From contig HE613569.1 of NCBI GenBank assembly GCA_000283635.1, positions 87,501 through 151,500 on the forward strand: a DNA stretch of 64,000 nt. The letters are read 5' to 3'. A program made the position numbers and the translations under genes. Source of the DNA: Streptococcus macedonicus ACA-DC 198. Lineage in GTDB: Bacteria > Bacillota > Bacilli > Lactobacillales > Streptococcaceae. Every line of letters begins with the position of its first letter. Position 1 is the first letter of the stretch. The notes below the pieces were generated by a model. That model was not told the origin of the DNA. It saw only the letters and a list, made by a program, of their open reading frames with translations, and made no database searches. Positions 45,009 through 55,076 of the stretch are shown here, piece by piece.

Positions 45009-45811
45009 TGGCACTTTTAACATTATCAAATATTCATAAAACCTTTGAAAAAGGAACTGTTAACGAAAATCACGTTTTGCGTGGCTTAGATTTAGACATT
45101 GAACAAGGTAATTTCATCTCTGTCATTGGAGGAAATGGTGCTGGGAAATCAACACTTATGAATTCCATTGCAGGCGTCGTTGACATTGACAAAGGAGACA
45201 TTCTTCTGGAAGGAGAATCTATTCGTAAAGCTTCTGTTGCCGCACGTTCAAAAGATATTAGCCGTGTATTCCAAGACCCACGAATGGGAACAGCAACCAA
45301 TTTAATGATTGAAGAAAATATGGCAATTGCTTACCGTCGTGGTAAAAAGCGCAGCTTCTTCAAAAAATCTGTCACTGAACAAGAACGTGAATTGTTCAAA
45401 GAAACATTGACAGAACTTGGTTTAGGACTGGAAAATCGTATGAAAACAGATGCGGCTTTCTTATCAGGAGGGCAACGTCAAGCACTAACGCTTGCCATGG
45501 CAACCTTGGTGCGCCCCAAAATTCTTCTCTTAGATGAACACACAGCAGCCCTTGACCCAAAAACAAGTGACATGGTTATGCATTTAACGAAAAAAATCGT
45601 TGAAGAACAAGAGCTAACAACTTTAATGATTACCCATAATATGGAACACGCTATCGAGTATGGTAACCGTCTTATCATGCTTTATCATGGAAAAATCGTG
45701 GTTGACGTTCGCGGTGATGAAAAGAAAAATCTCACCGTTGCTCAACTCATGGACCTCTTCCATAAAAATAGCGGTCAAGCCCTAAATGACGACGCCCTAG
45801 TGCTGGGGTGA
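45008..45811 (+). CDS. ABC transporter ATP-binding protein (TrpZ type)
   Basis: This 267-residue ATPase partners with the fused binding protein/permease. Walker A GGNGAGKST is near residue 40, the signature LSGGQRQ near 154 and Walker B ILLLDEHTAALDP near 173; DEHTAALD instead of DEPT is usual in this subfamily. Its ATG overlaps the preceding stop (TAATG). The two genes form a complete importer inserted between the PTS operon and groESL. Confidence 0.88.
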   Translation: MALLTLSNIHKTFEKGTVNENHVLRGLDLDIEQGNFISVIGGNGAGKSTLMNSIAGVVDIDKGDILLEGESIRKASVAARSKDISRVFQDPRMGTATNLMIEENMAIAYRRGKKRSFFKKSVTEQERELFKETLTELGLGLENRMKTDAAFLSGGQRQALTLAMATLVRPKILLLDEHTAALDPKTSDMVMHLTKKIVEEQELTTLMITHNMEHAIEYGNRLIMLYHGKIVVDVRGDEKKNLTVAQLMDLFHKNSGQALNDDALVLG

Positions 45812-45847
45812 TATAGATTAACTGAGCAAAATTGCTTCTACTATAAG

Positions 45848-45873
45848 AACGATTTCAGCTCGTTTTTTTTTTA
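45848..45873 (+). terminator. Terminator of the ABC operon
   Basis: AACGA-tttcagc-TCGTT followed by nine or ten T. The stem is short but the T-run is strong. Confidence 0.7.
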
Positions 45874-45891
45874 AAAAATTAGTGTTTTTTT

Positions 45892-45961
45892 CTTGACTAT
45901 TTTTGACTAAGTGTTAGAATATATCTTGTAGGGAATAGCAGTCGATGTATTAGAGTGCTAA
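45892..45961 (+). promoter_or_regulatory. groESL promoter with CtsR and HrcA (CIRCE) operators
   Basis: TTGACT (45893-45898), a 16-bp spacer, then the extended -10 TGTTAGAAT (45912-45920). CTTGACT-N3-TTTGACT (45892-45908) fits the CtsR operator on the reverse strand and overlaps the -35. ATAGCAGTC-N9-GAGTGCTAA (45935-45961) fits CIRCE, with the left arm 7/9 and the right arm 9/9. Dual HrcA/CtsR heat-shock control is expected, as known in other streptococci. Confidence 0.85.
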
Positions 45962-45970
45962 AAAAGAATT

Positions 45971-45989
45971 TAGCTCTGCTATTTTCAAA
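45971..45989 (+). repeat. Hairpin motif shared with the rpoC leader (copy 2)
   Basis: TAGCTCTGCTATTTTCAAA, identical to 9877-9895. Here the stem has two mismatches. It lies in the groES 5' untranslated region between CIRCE and the ribosome-binding site. Confidence 0.6.
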
Positions 45990-46020
45990 CAAAAATTAAG
46001 AGATAATTGGAGGGAAAAGT

Positions 46021-46305
46021 ATGTTAAAACCATTAGGTGACCGTGTGGTCTTGAAAGTTGAAGAAGAAAAAGAGCAAACAGTTGGTGGCTTTGTCCTTGC
46101 TGGCGCAAGCAAAGAAAGAACTCAAGTAGCAACTGTTGTAGCAGTCGGTGACGGTGCTCGTACCTTGACAGGTGAACTGGTAGCGCCAAGTGTTGCAGCA
46201 GGTGATAAAGTCATTATTGAAAATGGTGTTGGAATTGAAGTTAAAGACGACGATAACACAGTAACTATCGTTCATGAAGCAGATATTTTGGCTATTCTAG
46301 CATAA
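46021..46305 (+). CDS. groES: Co-chaperonin GroES
   Basis: This 94-residue Hsp10 caps the GroEL cavity. It starts [16 protein letters not shown], contains the mobile loop region [18 protein letters not shown] (residues 19-36), and ends [16 protein letters not shown] precedes ATG 46021. It is co-transcribed with groEL 65 nt downstream, under CIRCE and CtsR sites. Confidence 0.98.
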   Translation: MLKPLGDRVVLKVEEEKEQTVGGFVLAGASKERTQVATVVAVGDGARTLTGELVAPSVAAGDKVIIENGVGIEVKDDDNTVTIVHEADILAILA

Positions 46306-46349
46306 GAGAAATTGTGCTATTAACGTTTATTTAGAAAATTTATCAATAA

Positions 46350-47999
<1,650 letters not shown>

Positions 48000-48023
48000 G
48001 CTAGATAAATGCTTATTAAAAAT

Positions 48024-48056
48024 GAAAACTCCTCAAATCCTGAGGAGTTTTCATTT
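48024..48056 (+). terminator. groESL terminator
   Basis: GAAAACTCCTCA pairs perfectly with TGAGGAGTTTTC around 5 nt, then ATTT. Confidence 0.9.
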
Positions 48057-48103
48057 ACCTTGAAAGCAATGTCTTTATTTAAGAGTTTTATAACAAAATT
48101 TGA

Positions 48104-48109
48104 TATAAT
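48104..48109 (+). promoter_or_regulatory. rgg promoter -10
   Basis: TATAAT at 48104-48109, about 55 nt before the rgg start; the -35 is not clear. Confidence 0.55.
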
Positions 48110-48164
48110 AAGAAAAAGTATGGATAACGTGGAAAAGAGCTAGCGCTCATTATTATGGAGAAAA

Positions 48165-49070
48165 ATGATATTGAACGAAAAAGAATTAATGAATTTAGGT
48201 GAACTTTATCGGGAACTCAGAGTGGCGCGTGGGTTAAAATTAAAAGATGTGGCACGTGGCAATTTGTCTCTTTCACAATTATCAAAATTTGAAAACGGGC
48301 AAACAATGTTAGCAGCTGATAAATTGTTAGTAGCTATTTCTGGGATTCACATGAGTTTCGCCGAGTTCGGGCACGCTTTAAATCATTATCAAGAAAGCCC
48401 CTTTTTTGCTGTTGGTAAACAGATTGCAAAATTACAGTTAAAGGGTGATGTTGAAGGATTAAAACAATTGCTGAACACTTTGGAAGATACGGAAACATTT
48501 GACACCCATAACCGACTAAATAGGATAGATGTCGCTAGCGCTATTCATTCACTAGACCCAAATTATGAAATCGCCGATGAGGACAAGAAGTTTTTGACAG
48601 ACTATCTTTATGGTATAGAAGAATGGACGGAGTATGAACTGTACATTTTTGGAAATACAATGGCTATTTTGTCAGATGCAGATTTGATTTTCTTAGGGAA
48701 AGCTTTTGCAGAACGTGATAAGTTTTATTTATCATTACCGCAGCATAAAAAAACAGCAGAGCTAACCTTTTTAAATATCATTTTTGCGCTAATTGACCGC
48801 GAAGAGTTTTATTACACCACTTTTTTCATTGATAAACTGGAAAAATTATTAAATTATCAAGATATGTTTGCAATTGTTGTTTTAAATTTCTTAAGGCAAA
48901 TTCTAGCTTATTTAAAAGGTGAAATAACAACGACCGAACCAATGGAAGAATATATTGAAATGGTAGAAAAACTAGGTAACCCTACAACTGCTTTGGTGTT
49001 AAGAGAACGGTTAGAAGAATTTTGCCTAAAAGACAAGAAAAGAGCAGATAAACAACCACCGCTAACCTAA
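48165..49070 (+). CDS. Rgg-family peptide-responsive regulator
   Basis: This 301-residue RRNPP-type protein has an N-terminal helix-turn-helix (LGELYRELRVARGLKLKDVARGNLSLSQLSKFENGQ, residues 11-46) and a helical C-terminal domain of the Rgg/GadR/MutR type. Such proteins bind re-imported short hydrophobic peptides. A candidate peptide gene faces it 50 nt downstream on the other strand (49183-49121). GGAG precedes ATG 48165. Its target genes are not evident here. Confidence 0.85.
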   Translation: MILNEKELMNLGELYRELRVARGLKLKDVARGNLSLSQLSKFENGQTMLAADKLLVAISGIHMSFAEFGHALNHYQESPFFAVGKQIAKLQLKGDVEGLKQLLNTLEDTETFDTHNRLNRIDVASAIHSLDPNYEIADEDKKFLTDYLYGIEEWTEYELYIFGNTMAILSDADLIFLGKAFAERDKFYLSLPQHKKTAELTFLNIIFALIDREEFYYTTFFIDKLEKLLNYQDMFAIVVLNFLRQILAYLKGEITTTEPMEEYIEMVEKLGNPTTALVLRERLEEFCLKDKKRADKQPPLT

Positions 49071-49120
49071 TAGTGGATAATTGTTATCTACTCTCCGTGT
49101 TCGGAAATAGTTGGCACTAA

Positions 49121-49183
49121 TTAAAATGGCCAAATTCTAAAAGTTAGAAGAACAGCTGCTACAGCAATCAATTTTTTGAGCAT
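49121..49183 (-). CDS. Short hydrophobic peptide, candidate Rgg pheromone
   Basis: This 20-codon gene encodes MLKKLIAVAAVLLTFRIWPF: a basic start, a hydrophobic core and a C-terminus with Trp-Pro. GGGAGG lies 7 nt before the ATG, and a -10 TATAAT (49212-49207) is about 25 nt upstream on the minus strand. It lies tail to tail with rgg. These are the features of SHP-type pheromones; the mature form would be the C-terminal part. No homolog was checked. Confidence 0.75.
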   Translation of the reverse strand: MLKKLIAVAAVLLTFRIWPF

Positions 49184-49237
49184 AACATTACCTCCCTTTT
49201 CTATCCATTATAGAATAAATTAAGAAAAAAAACTAAG

Positions 49238-49284
49238 ATTCTCAAATATGAAAAAAATATGTTTAAATTTTCATATTTGAGAAT
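49238..49284 (-). promoter_or_regulatory. Perfect 17-bp inverted repeat upstream of the peptide gene
   Basis: ATTCTCAAATATGAAAA (49238-49254) and its exact complement (49268-49284) are separated by 13 nt. On the minus strand it ends just before the expected -35 region of the peptide gene. It may be an Rgg operator or a terminator (T-rich on both sides). Confidence 0.65.
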
Positions 49285-49860
49285 TTTTAATATTGGCAAT
49301 TTTCTATGTTATATTATATTCATAAGTATTTTGATTAATGCTTAATGGAACCATGTCGTTCTTATATGTAAGAAGTTTCAAGTATGAAAATCAATTGATT
49401 GGGAGCTTTTGATTTTGGGAGCATACTCGAAAACCAAGATATTGTTCTAAGGGAATTGGATCTTCCTAGGAGAAAATTAGCAGAATTGCTAAATAAGACT
49501 TGAACAATGACCAGTTCAAGTTAACAAGTCATACCTTTTTCAATTGAGTGACACCGTCTGTAGTATTCGTAGTAGTATTACTTACTCTATTACAAATTAG
49601 TATATCCATGAGGTATGACAACATTAAGAACGGTTTATAAGGTTTGTTTTAGACATGATTGTTCACATATAAAATCACTGATAGCTAACCTAGACATCCT
49701 CGTAGACCTTATATTTATTTGACACCGTATTTTCGGTTGGGGGCAGCTGAAAATATGTTGGTGCAGCTTGGTGACTGATTACCTTCTGAAAAGACTGATA
49801 AGCTACACTAAAAAACTTAAAGAAAAAACGAACTTTTTGATTTGGTGGGGTTCGTTTTTT
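49285..49860. other. Non-coding stretch between the peptide gene and the IS
   Basis: No convincing gene. Visible structure: hairpin ACTTGAAC-aatgacca-GTTCAAGT near 49500-49523; long-range inverted repeat GTCATACC (49528-49535) with GGTATGAC (49612-49619); and a terminator-like hairpin AAAAAACGAAC...GTTCGTTTTTT at about 49823-49860 just left of the IS. It could be an uncharacterised structured RNA or debris of an older insertion. Confidence 0.45.
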
Positions 49861-49874
49861 CAGCTCTATAATTT

Positions 49875-51259
49875 CTGTAGTGGGTAACTCCACTGTGGAA
49901 TTATAGGGCTTTTTGAATATACACAAAAAGTCCCATATGACTTATAATGAAAAGCGACCAAACTCACATTAGAAAGCATCATATGGAACAACTCTATCAT
50001 ACTACACAATTGATTGGAATTAAAGACAAAAATATCACGTTGAACAAAGTTTTGAAACATAAGACACACATTGAGATGATAGCTACACTGGACTACGCTC
50101 CTGGAAACTGTAATCACTGTCAGGGAAAACAGATAAAATATGACTTCCAAAAGCCATCGAAAATACCATTTCTTGAGGTGGCTGGCTTCCCCAGTCTTAT
50201 TAGGCTCAAGAAACGGCGTTTTCAATGCAAGAATTGTCGTAAGGTAACCGTCTCTGAAACCAGCTTGGTACAGAAAAACTGTCAAATCTCTGAACCTCTC
50301 AGACAGAAGGTCGCGCAAGCCTTGGTCAATCGTCAAGCCTTAACACACATTGCTCAGGATTTAGCGATTTCAACCTCTACCGTACACCGAAAACTCAGGG
50401 AATTCACTTTCAAAGAGGACTTCTCTCGTCTGCCTGAAATCCTCTCCATCGATGAGTTTTCGTATCAAAAAGGAAAGCTTGCCTTCATTGCACAGGATTT
50501 TGAGACCAAGAAAATCATCACCATCCTTGAGAATCGGACACAAACAACCATTCGCAATCATTTCTTCAGGTATTCTAAAGAGGCTAGGAACAGCGTGAAA
50601 GTCGTTACCGTTGATATGTCTGGCAGCTACATCCCGATGATTCCTAAGCTCTTTCCCAAAGCTAAGATTGTTATTGACCGTTTCCACATTGTTCAACACA
50701 TGAGCCGTGCTCTTAATCACACACGTATTCAACTTATGAAACAGTTCGACAAGAAATCTTTAGAATATCGTGCCCTCAAATACTACTGGAAATCCGTGCT
50801 GAAAGACAGTCGTAAACTCTCTCTAAACAGCTTTCGTTCAAGGACTTTTGGAGAAACGCTCACACCAAAAGAATGTTTGACCGAGATATTCCACCTTGTC
50901 CCTGAGTTGAAAGGGTATTATGACCTCTACCAGCTCCTACTGTTCCACCTGCAAGAGAAAAACGCTGACTACTTCTTTGACTTGATTGAAGAAGCCTTAC
51001 CACATCTCAATCAAACCTTTAAAACAGCTCTGAGAACTATCCTTCACCACAAGCAACACGTCATAAACGCTATTGAGCTTCCTTATTCTAACGCCAAACT
51101 GGAGGCAACCAACAAACTCATCAAAGACATCAAGCGTAATGCCTTTGGATTCAGGAACTTTGACAACTTTAAAAAACGTATCTTTATCGCTTTAAACATG
51201 CAAAAAGAGAAGACGCATTTCGTCTCCTCTCGTGTTTAGCTATAAGTCACCCACTACAG
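49875..51259 (+). mobile_element. ISL3-family insertion sequence
   Basis: CTGTAGTGGGTAACT at the left end (49875-49889) matches the inverse of AGTCACCCACTACAG at the right end (51245-51259) with one mismatch. These terminal repeats enclose one full-length ISL3 transposase. No matching 8-bp target duplication is seen at the chosen ends. The element appears intact. Confidence 0.88.
49983..51239 (+). CDS. tnp: ISL3-family transposase
   Basis: This 418-residue transposase has an N-terminal zinc-finger pair (CNHCQGKQ; CKNCRKVTV), a helix-turn-helix (LTHIAQDLAISTSTVHRKL) and a DDE domain (ILSIDEFSY, VVTVDMSGSY, NAKLEATNKLIKDIKRNAFGFRNF). An upstream in-frame ATG at 49947 overlaps a TATAAT box, so ATG 49983 is preferred. 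No frameshift is seen, so it could be active. Confidence 0.93.
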   Translation: MEQLYHTTQLIGIKDKNITLNKVLKHKTHIEMIATLDYAPGNCNHCQGKQIKYDFQKPSKIPFLEVAGFPSLIRLKKRRFQCKNCRKVTVSETSLVQKNCQISEPLRQKVAQALVNRQALTHIAQDLAISTSTVHRKLREFTFKEDFSRLPEILSIDEFSYQKGKLAFIAQDFETKKIITILENRTQTTIRNHFFRYSKEARNSVKVVTVDMSGSYIPMIPKLFPKAKIVIDRFHIVQHMSRALNHTRIQLMKQFDKKSLEYRALKYYWKSVLKDSRKLSLNSFRSRTFGETLTPKECLTEIFHLVPELKGYYDLYQLLLFHLQEKNADYFFDLIEEALPHLNQTFKTALRTILHHKQHVINAIELPYSNAKLEATNKLIKDIKRNAFGFRNFDNFKKRIFIALNMQKEKTHFVSSRV

Positions 51260-51340
51260 TTGACAATGAGTCGTTTTTTCTTTTGCGTCAATTTTTCCAA
51301 GAAGCATTAAAATGGTCGAAAAATAATAGAAGGTGTAGTA

Positions 51341-51346
51341 TACTAA
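51341..51346 (+). promoter_or_regulatory. -10 of the small membrane peptide gene
   Basis: TATACT at 51341-51346 following GTGTAG. The -35 is weak. Confidence 0.5.
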
Positions 51347-51406
51347 AAGGAACAATAACAATTTACTCGTGAGTGTAGTAGTTTTTGAAGTGAAGGGGGT
51401 AAGCTT

Positions 51407-51487
51407 ATGTTCTTTTGGTTAGGTGTTGCTGGTGCAGTTTTGGGTGCTATTTATATTGTTAGGATTGATAATAAAGAAGATTTTTGA
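51407..51487 (+). CDS. 26-residue membrane peptide
   Basis: This 26-codon gene starts at ATG 51407 behind AAGGGGG. It begins MFFWLGVAGAVLGAIYIV and ends with the charged tail RIDNKEDF: a single membrane helix with a short cytoplasmic tail. A promoter-like TATACT precedes it and a terminator follows, so it looks like a self-contained unit. Family and function are unknown to me. Confidence 0.65.
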   Translation: MFFWLGVAGAVLGAIYIVRIDNKEDF

Positions 51488-51492
51488 CTAAT

Positions 51493-51520
51493 GGCGGCTC
51501 TTTGAGCCGTTTTTTCTGTT
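51493..51520 (+). terminator. Terminator of the small peptide gene
   Basis: CGGCTC-ttt-GAGCCG followed by TTTTTT. Confidence 0.88.
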
Positions 51521-51612
51521 TTTTACTGTAATATGGTGTGGCTGTTTTGTAACAAGAGGTTAAAGAGCTTTTGATATAATATGTGAAATAGTAAGAATAA
51601 TGGAGAAAAGTC

Positions 51613-53232
51613 ATGAAAAAGATAAAAAGCATTTTAAGATTAAAAAAAGTTTGGATACCTAGTCTTATTTTAGGACTTGCTTTAGTACTATTTTTGGTGT
51701 GGGCAAGTTTTCATTATTCAAAGAAACATTTGATTGAGAAATATGTCTCTGCTTACCGTCAGTCTGGCGATACGTTTGAAAATATCAAGGAGTACGTTGT
51801 CTGGTCAGATACCAATCAACAAGTGACGAATGACCAAGCGCAATATGCAACATTTACAAAGCTTTCTAAAAGTGAAGCCCAAAAATTGTCAGAGACATTA
51901 GAAAAGGCAGACAGTTCGGATGATTCCTACATTAAAAAAGTGGGGCGAAGATTTCTCTTTTTCCCAGCTTACCGAGTAGCTTTAAAACCAATGAGTTTAA
52001 GCATTAAGACAAATATTAATCAAGTTGATGTTCTTCTAAATGAGAAAAAAGTAGCGGTTAGTGATTCGAAAGATTATACGTTAACACTTGAGCGTTTACC
52101 AATTGCGGATTATACGGCGAGTATTTCAGGCACCTACAATGGGAAGTCAGTAGAGCTAAGTAAAGCTTATGACGGTGATAATAGCTTGTTGGATTTGACT
52201 GTTAGTTTTAAAACATTCAAAGTAACAAGTAATTTGACTGACGGTGAGCTTTATTTTGATAACACACGCATTGGGACTTTGTCAAATGGTGAGTATGATG
52301 TGAGTGATTATCCTTTGACGGATTCTGCGCAAGCTTATGTTAAAAAGAATTATTCAGACGGAGAATTGACATCACAAAAGCAGGCTCTTTCTGGCATTTC
52401 TGATGGTGATACGGTGGCTTTAGATGCTGAAAATCTCTTAGATGAAGCAAGCGCTGGACAGATTCTTGTGTCAGCTTTTGACCAATTGATTTCGTATTTA
52501 AGCACGGGTCAAGATTCATCAACTGTCGCTACGGTATTTGAAGATGGAGCGAATAATGAGTTTTATGAAGGCTTAAAAGAGAGCATTAAGGCGAAAATGC
52601 AGACAGATACTCGTAAGGTGTCAAGTCTGACTGTGCCAGCCATCACGCTGACGAGTCTGTCTCAGATTGGCAAGGAGTCCTATCTCGTTAACTTTTCAGC
52701 AACTTATGATTTTTATTATGATAAATCAACAGATAGCGAGAAAAATACATCTGGTGATGTTATTCAGACCTTGGAAGGCAAGATGACCTTGAAAAAATCA
52801 GGTTCAAGCTATGTTGTGGCTAATTCTGGGCAAAAAAATATCACCGTGACAGGTGAGAATAATCAAGTAAAATCAGATTCAGTCTTCCCAGAAAAAATCT
52901 TGGGAACATGGAAGGCTGATGATGAGGATGACATGACGTTCAAGTTTGAGGCTGACGGTACGATTACTAAAACAACGAAAGATAACGAGCTCAAAACAGC
53001 GAAAGTTACTAAACTTGAAAAAGAGGAGGATAATATTTATCGTTATGTTTACGATGACGGTACCGATACATCAGCCTTTATTACTAGCGGTATTGGCGGT
53101 ATCGGTATCAAATATGCCTTCGGTATTAAAATTGATGGGTCACATTTGAAATTAGTCCTTTGGCAAACTGGAACAAATGACGATTTTGATTACAGTAAAC
53201 CACTTTACAGCAATACATTAACGAAAAAATAG
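51613..53232 (+). CDS. TcaA-like membrane-anchored protein
   Basis: This 539-residue protein has one N-terminal membrane helix (VWIPSLILGLALVLFLVWASF) and a long extracellular part with TcaA-type repeated domains (VDVLLNEKKVAVSDSKDYTLTLERLPIADYTAS; LTDGELYFDNTRIGTLSNGEYDV) and a C-terminal lipocalin-like region. The N-terminal zinc ribbon of staphylococcal TcaA is absent. TcaA proteins are linked to the cell envelope and glycopeptide response; the role here is inferred only. Confidence 0.75.
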   Translation: MKKIKSILRLKKVWIPSLILGLALVLFLVWASFHYSKKHLIEKYVSAYRQSGDTFENIKEYVVWSDTNQQVTNDQAQYATFTKLSKSEAQKLSETLEKADSSDDSYIKKVGRRFLFFPAYRVALKPMSLSIKTNINQVDVLLNEKKVAVSDSKDYTLTLERLPIADYTASISGTYNGKSVELSKAYDGDNSLLDLTVSFKTFKVTSNLTDGELYFDNTRIGTLSNGEYDVSDYPLTDSAQAYVKKNYSDGELTSQKQALSGISDGDTVALDAENLLDEASAGQILVSAFDQLISYLSTGQDSSTVATVFEDGANNEFYEGLKESIKAKMQTDTRKVSSLTVPAITLTSLSQIGKESYLVNFSATYDFYYDKSTDSEKNTSGDVIQTLEGKMTLKKSGSSYVVANSGQKNITVTGENNQVKSDSVFPEKILGTWKADDEDDMTFKFEADGTITKTTKDNELKTAKVTKLEKEEDNIYRYVYDDGTDTSAFITSGIGGIGIKYAFGIKIDGSHLKLVLWQTGTNDDFDYSKPLYSNTLTKK

Positions 53233-53273
53233 AAAGTTATTCTGTTTAACAGTTGAAAAGCGCACAAAGAACG

Positions 53274-53317
53274 GCACCCCAAAAGTTAGACACAAAATCT
53301 AACGATTGGGGTGCTTT
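53274..53317. terminator. Bidirectional terminator
   Basis: GCACCCC...GGGGTGC with an inner stem GTTAGA/TCTAAC, T-rich on the plus side; it lies between convergent genes. Confidence 0.85.
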
Positions 53318-53322
53318 TGTTT

Positions 53323-54183
53323 TTATGATAAGCCTGCTTCAAAGGTTTGAGATTTGGCTTCAACACTGATTTTTTCAAGGGTAAATGGGTGTGTGAAACA
53401 TAATTTGTGCGCATGTAGCATAAGACGTTTGGCAGGAATTTTGCTATAAAGTGGGTCGCCAATAATGGCATGGTTGTGAGCTGATAAGTGCACACGAATC
53501 TGATGCGTGCGTCCCGTCTTTAAGCAACATTTAACCAGAGTTCCATTTGGAAAAACTTTGAGGCGGTCAACGATGGTTAAGGCAGTTTGCCCATTTTTGC
53601 GGTCAACTACGCGCTTTCTACGGTCATGACGGTCGCGCCCAATTTTATCTTGAAAGACTTGGTGTTTGGGTTCGAATTTTCCTTGCACCAAAGCCCAGTA
53701 TTCGCGAGCAATGTCTTTGTTTTCTAGCAAGCGATTGAGGATTGGCAAGACAAAAGGATTTTTGGCAAACATGACAGCTCCGCTAGTTTCCATGTCTAAA
53801 CGGTGAATAACATAGCACGTTTGTCCGACATAGGCAGAGACGTGGTTAAGCAGAGCGATTTCATTGGGGTCATTGCCATGGGTTTTCATGTCTTCTGGTT
53901 TGTTGACGATGATGAGGTGTTCGTCTTGATAAAGACAATCAACTAGCTCAGCTTGTCCAAAGGGAATCTCTTTTTTGAGATAATCGTCATCATCAAAAAT
54001 TAAATGAATCATGTCACCAGTTTTGACCAAACTCTGCCAATTAATCATTTCTCCGTTGATACGAAGATGTTTTTTAGTGCGCAAGAAGTGACGAATTTTT
54101 CGTGGAATGAGCAAATGCTCTTCTAAAAGTTTTTTGACCGTACAGTCTGGATAAGGATTTTTAAGCGTAAATGATAAAGTCAT
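53323..54183 (-). CDS. RluA/RluD-family pseudouridine synthase
   Basis: This 286-residue RNA-modifying enzyme isomerises uridine to pseudouridine in rRNA or tRNA. An N-terminal S4-like region (KIRHFLRTKKHLRINGEMI) precedes the catalytic motif HRLDMETSGAVMF, with the catalytic Asp near residue 129, and LKTGRTHQIRVHLSAHNHAIIGDPLY. It belongs to the YjbO/RluD branch; the exact RNA target is not predictable. Confidence 0.88.
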   Translation of the reverse strand: MTLSFTLKNPYPDCTVKKLLEEHLLIPRKIRHFLRTKKHLRINGEMINWQSLVKTGDMIHLIFDDDDYLKKEIPFGQAELVDCLYQDEHLIIVNKPEDMKTHGNDPNEIALLNHVSAYVGQTCYVIHRLDMETSGAVMFAKNPFVLPILNRLLENKDIAREYWALVQGKFEPKHQVFQDKIGRDRHDRRKRVVDRKNGQTALTIVDRLKVFPNGTLVKCCLKTGRTHQIRVHLSAHNHAIIGDPLYSKIPAKRLMLHAHKLCFTHPFTLEKISVEAKSQTFEAGLS

Positions 54184-54240
54184 AGTTCTATTATAGCATG
54201 ACTACAAGTTAAAACGCACCTTGTTTGGTGCGTTGTGTAT

Positions 54241-54438
54241 TTATTTTTGGTCGATTTCGTGCAACCAGTTATGGTATTTTTCCAAGAGATTAACAGCCAT
54301 TTGAGTTGCGACTGCCATTGAATAAGCTTCTGTGCCTTCGGCTTCGCTTTCAGAAACTTCAATTTTTGTTTCATCGTAAACAGCTTTTAAACTTTCGTGT
54401 GACAATGTTTTTTTAAATGCTTCAAATCCTTTGTTCAT
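54241..54438 (-). CDS. Small acidic hypothetical protein
   Basis: This 65-residue soluble, helical protein has many Glu and His residues (LSHESLKAVYDETKIEVSESEAEGTEAYSM). AAAGG precedes its ATG. I recognise no family. An inverted repeat GAACAA-gtag-TTGTTC (54477-54492) and AATACT-N7-AGTATT-like sequence (about 54456-54474) upstream may be operators. Confidence 0.6.
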   Translation of the reverse strand: MNKGFEAFKKTLSHESLKAVYDETKIEVSESEAEGTEAYSMAVATQMAVNLLEKYHNWLHEIDQK

Positions 54439-54588
54439 CGTAAAATCCTTTCTAATACTTCGTAGTAGTATTGTGGGAACAAGTAGTTGTTCAAAATCAG
54501 TTGTGAATCCTTTTCTATGCTTTTATTTTATCACAAAAAGGCTAAAATGAAATGAAAGCATTGTATTATTTAAGGAATCCCTTTATCT

Positions 54589-54617
54589 CTGACGATTTTA
54601 AAAGAAATTGATATAAT
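54589..54617 (+). promoter_or_regulatory. Probable ancestral pbp2a promoter, now split from its gene
   Basis: CTGACG (54589-54594), a 17-bp spacer and TATAAT (54612-54617), running into GTAGCTATG. The same TATAATGTAGCTATG stands at the pbp2a start 3.8 kb away. Confidence 0.65.
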
Positions 54618-54626
54618 GTAGCTATG
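54612..54626 (+). repeat. attL-like direct repeat
   Basis: TATAATGTAGCTATG, identical to 58430-58444. Confidence 0.7.
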
Positions 54627-55076
54627 TTAACGTAGAAATATAAATTCTTGATTTAAAAGTGTTTTGAGTTATTTTTTATAATTGTAGTAGAGAAACTAAC
54701 CAAAAATTAACCAAGCAACATATTTTTAATCAATTAGGTATAGAATAAAGTGCATTAGTTTTTTACTAGTGCATTTTACTGTATATTAAATAGATTTTTT
54801 TAGTGACAGATTTTGAATTGGTAATTGGTATTTGCAGATTAGTTTCGTGTTGCATTAAAATTGAATTATTCTTAAAAAATAGTGACGTTTAAAAATAGAA
54901 GTAGCACAATAAGCATAGGAAGAAGTATTTATATTGAAAGCAGAAATATTATTTGACTATTACTTAATTTAAAGTCGTTGCATAGAAAGGGAGAATAACG
55001 GAAACAATATTTTTTAACTACTTTAATTAAACTTAAATCATTTACCTTGACGAAACTTATGAAAGTGTGATTCGTT
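54627..55076. other. AT-rich non-coding left end of the element
   Basis: Contains the arm-like repeat CTAACCAAAAATTAACCAA (54696-54714) and a terminator-like hairpin in which AAAGTGCATTAGT (about 54748-54760) pairs with ACTAGTGCATTTT (about 54766-54778, two G-U). No gene is seen. Confidence 0.55.

Noticed and set aside
49566..49579. 14-nt match TTCGTAGTAGTATT with the region upstream of the 54438 gene
   Set aside because: Too short to exclude chance; only noted as possible operator sequence at the second place.
49690..49926. Minus-strand 78-codon frame left of the ISL3 transposase
   Set aside because: It runs through a terminator-like hairpin and the IS terminal repeat and has no start signal.
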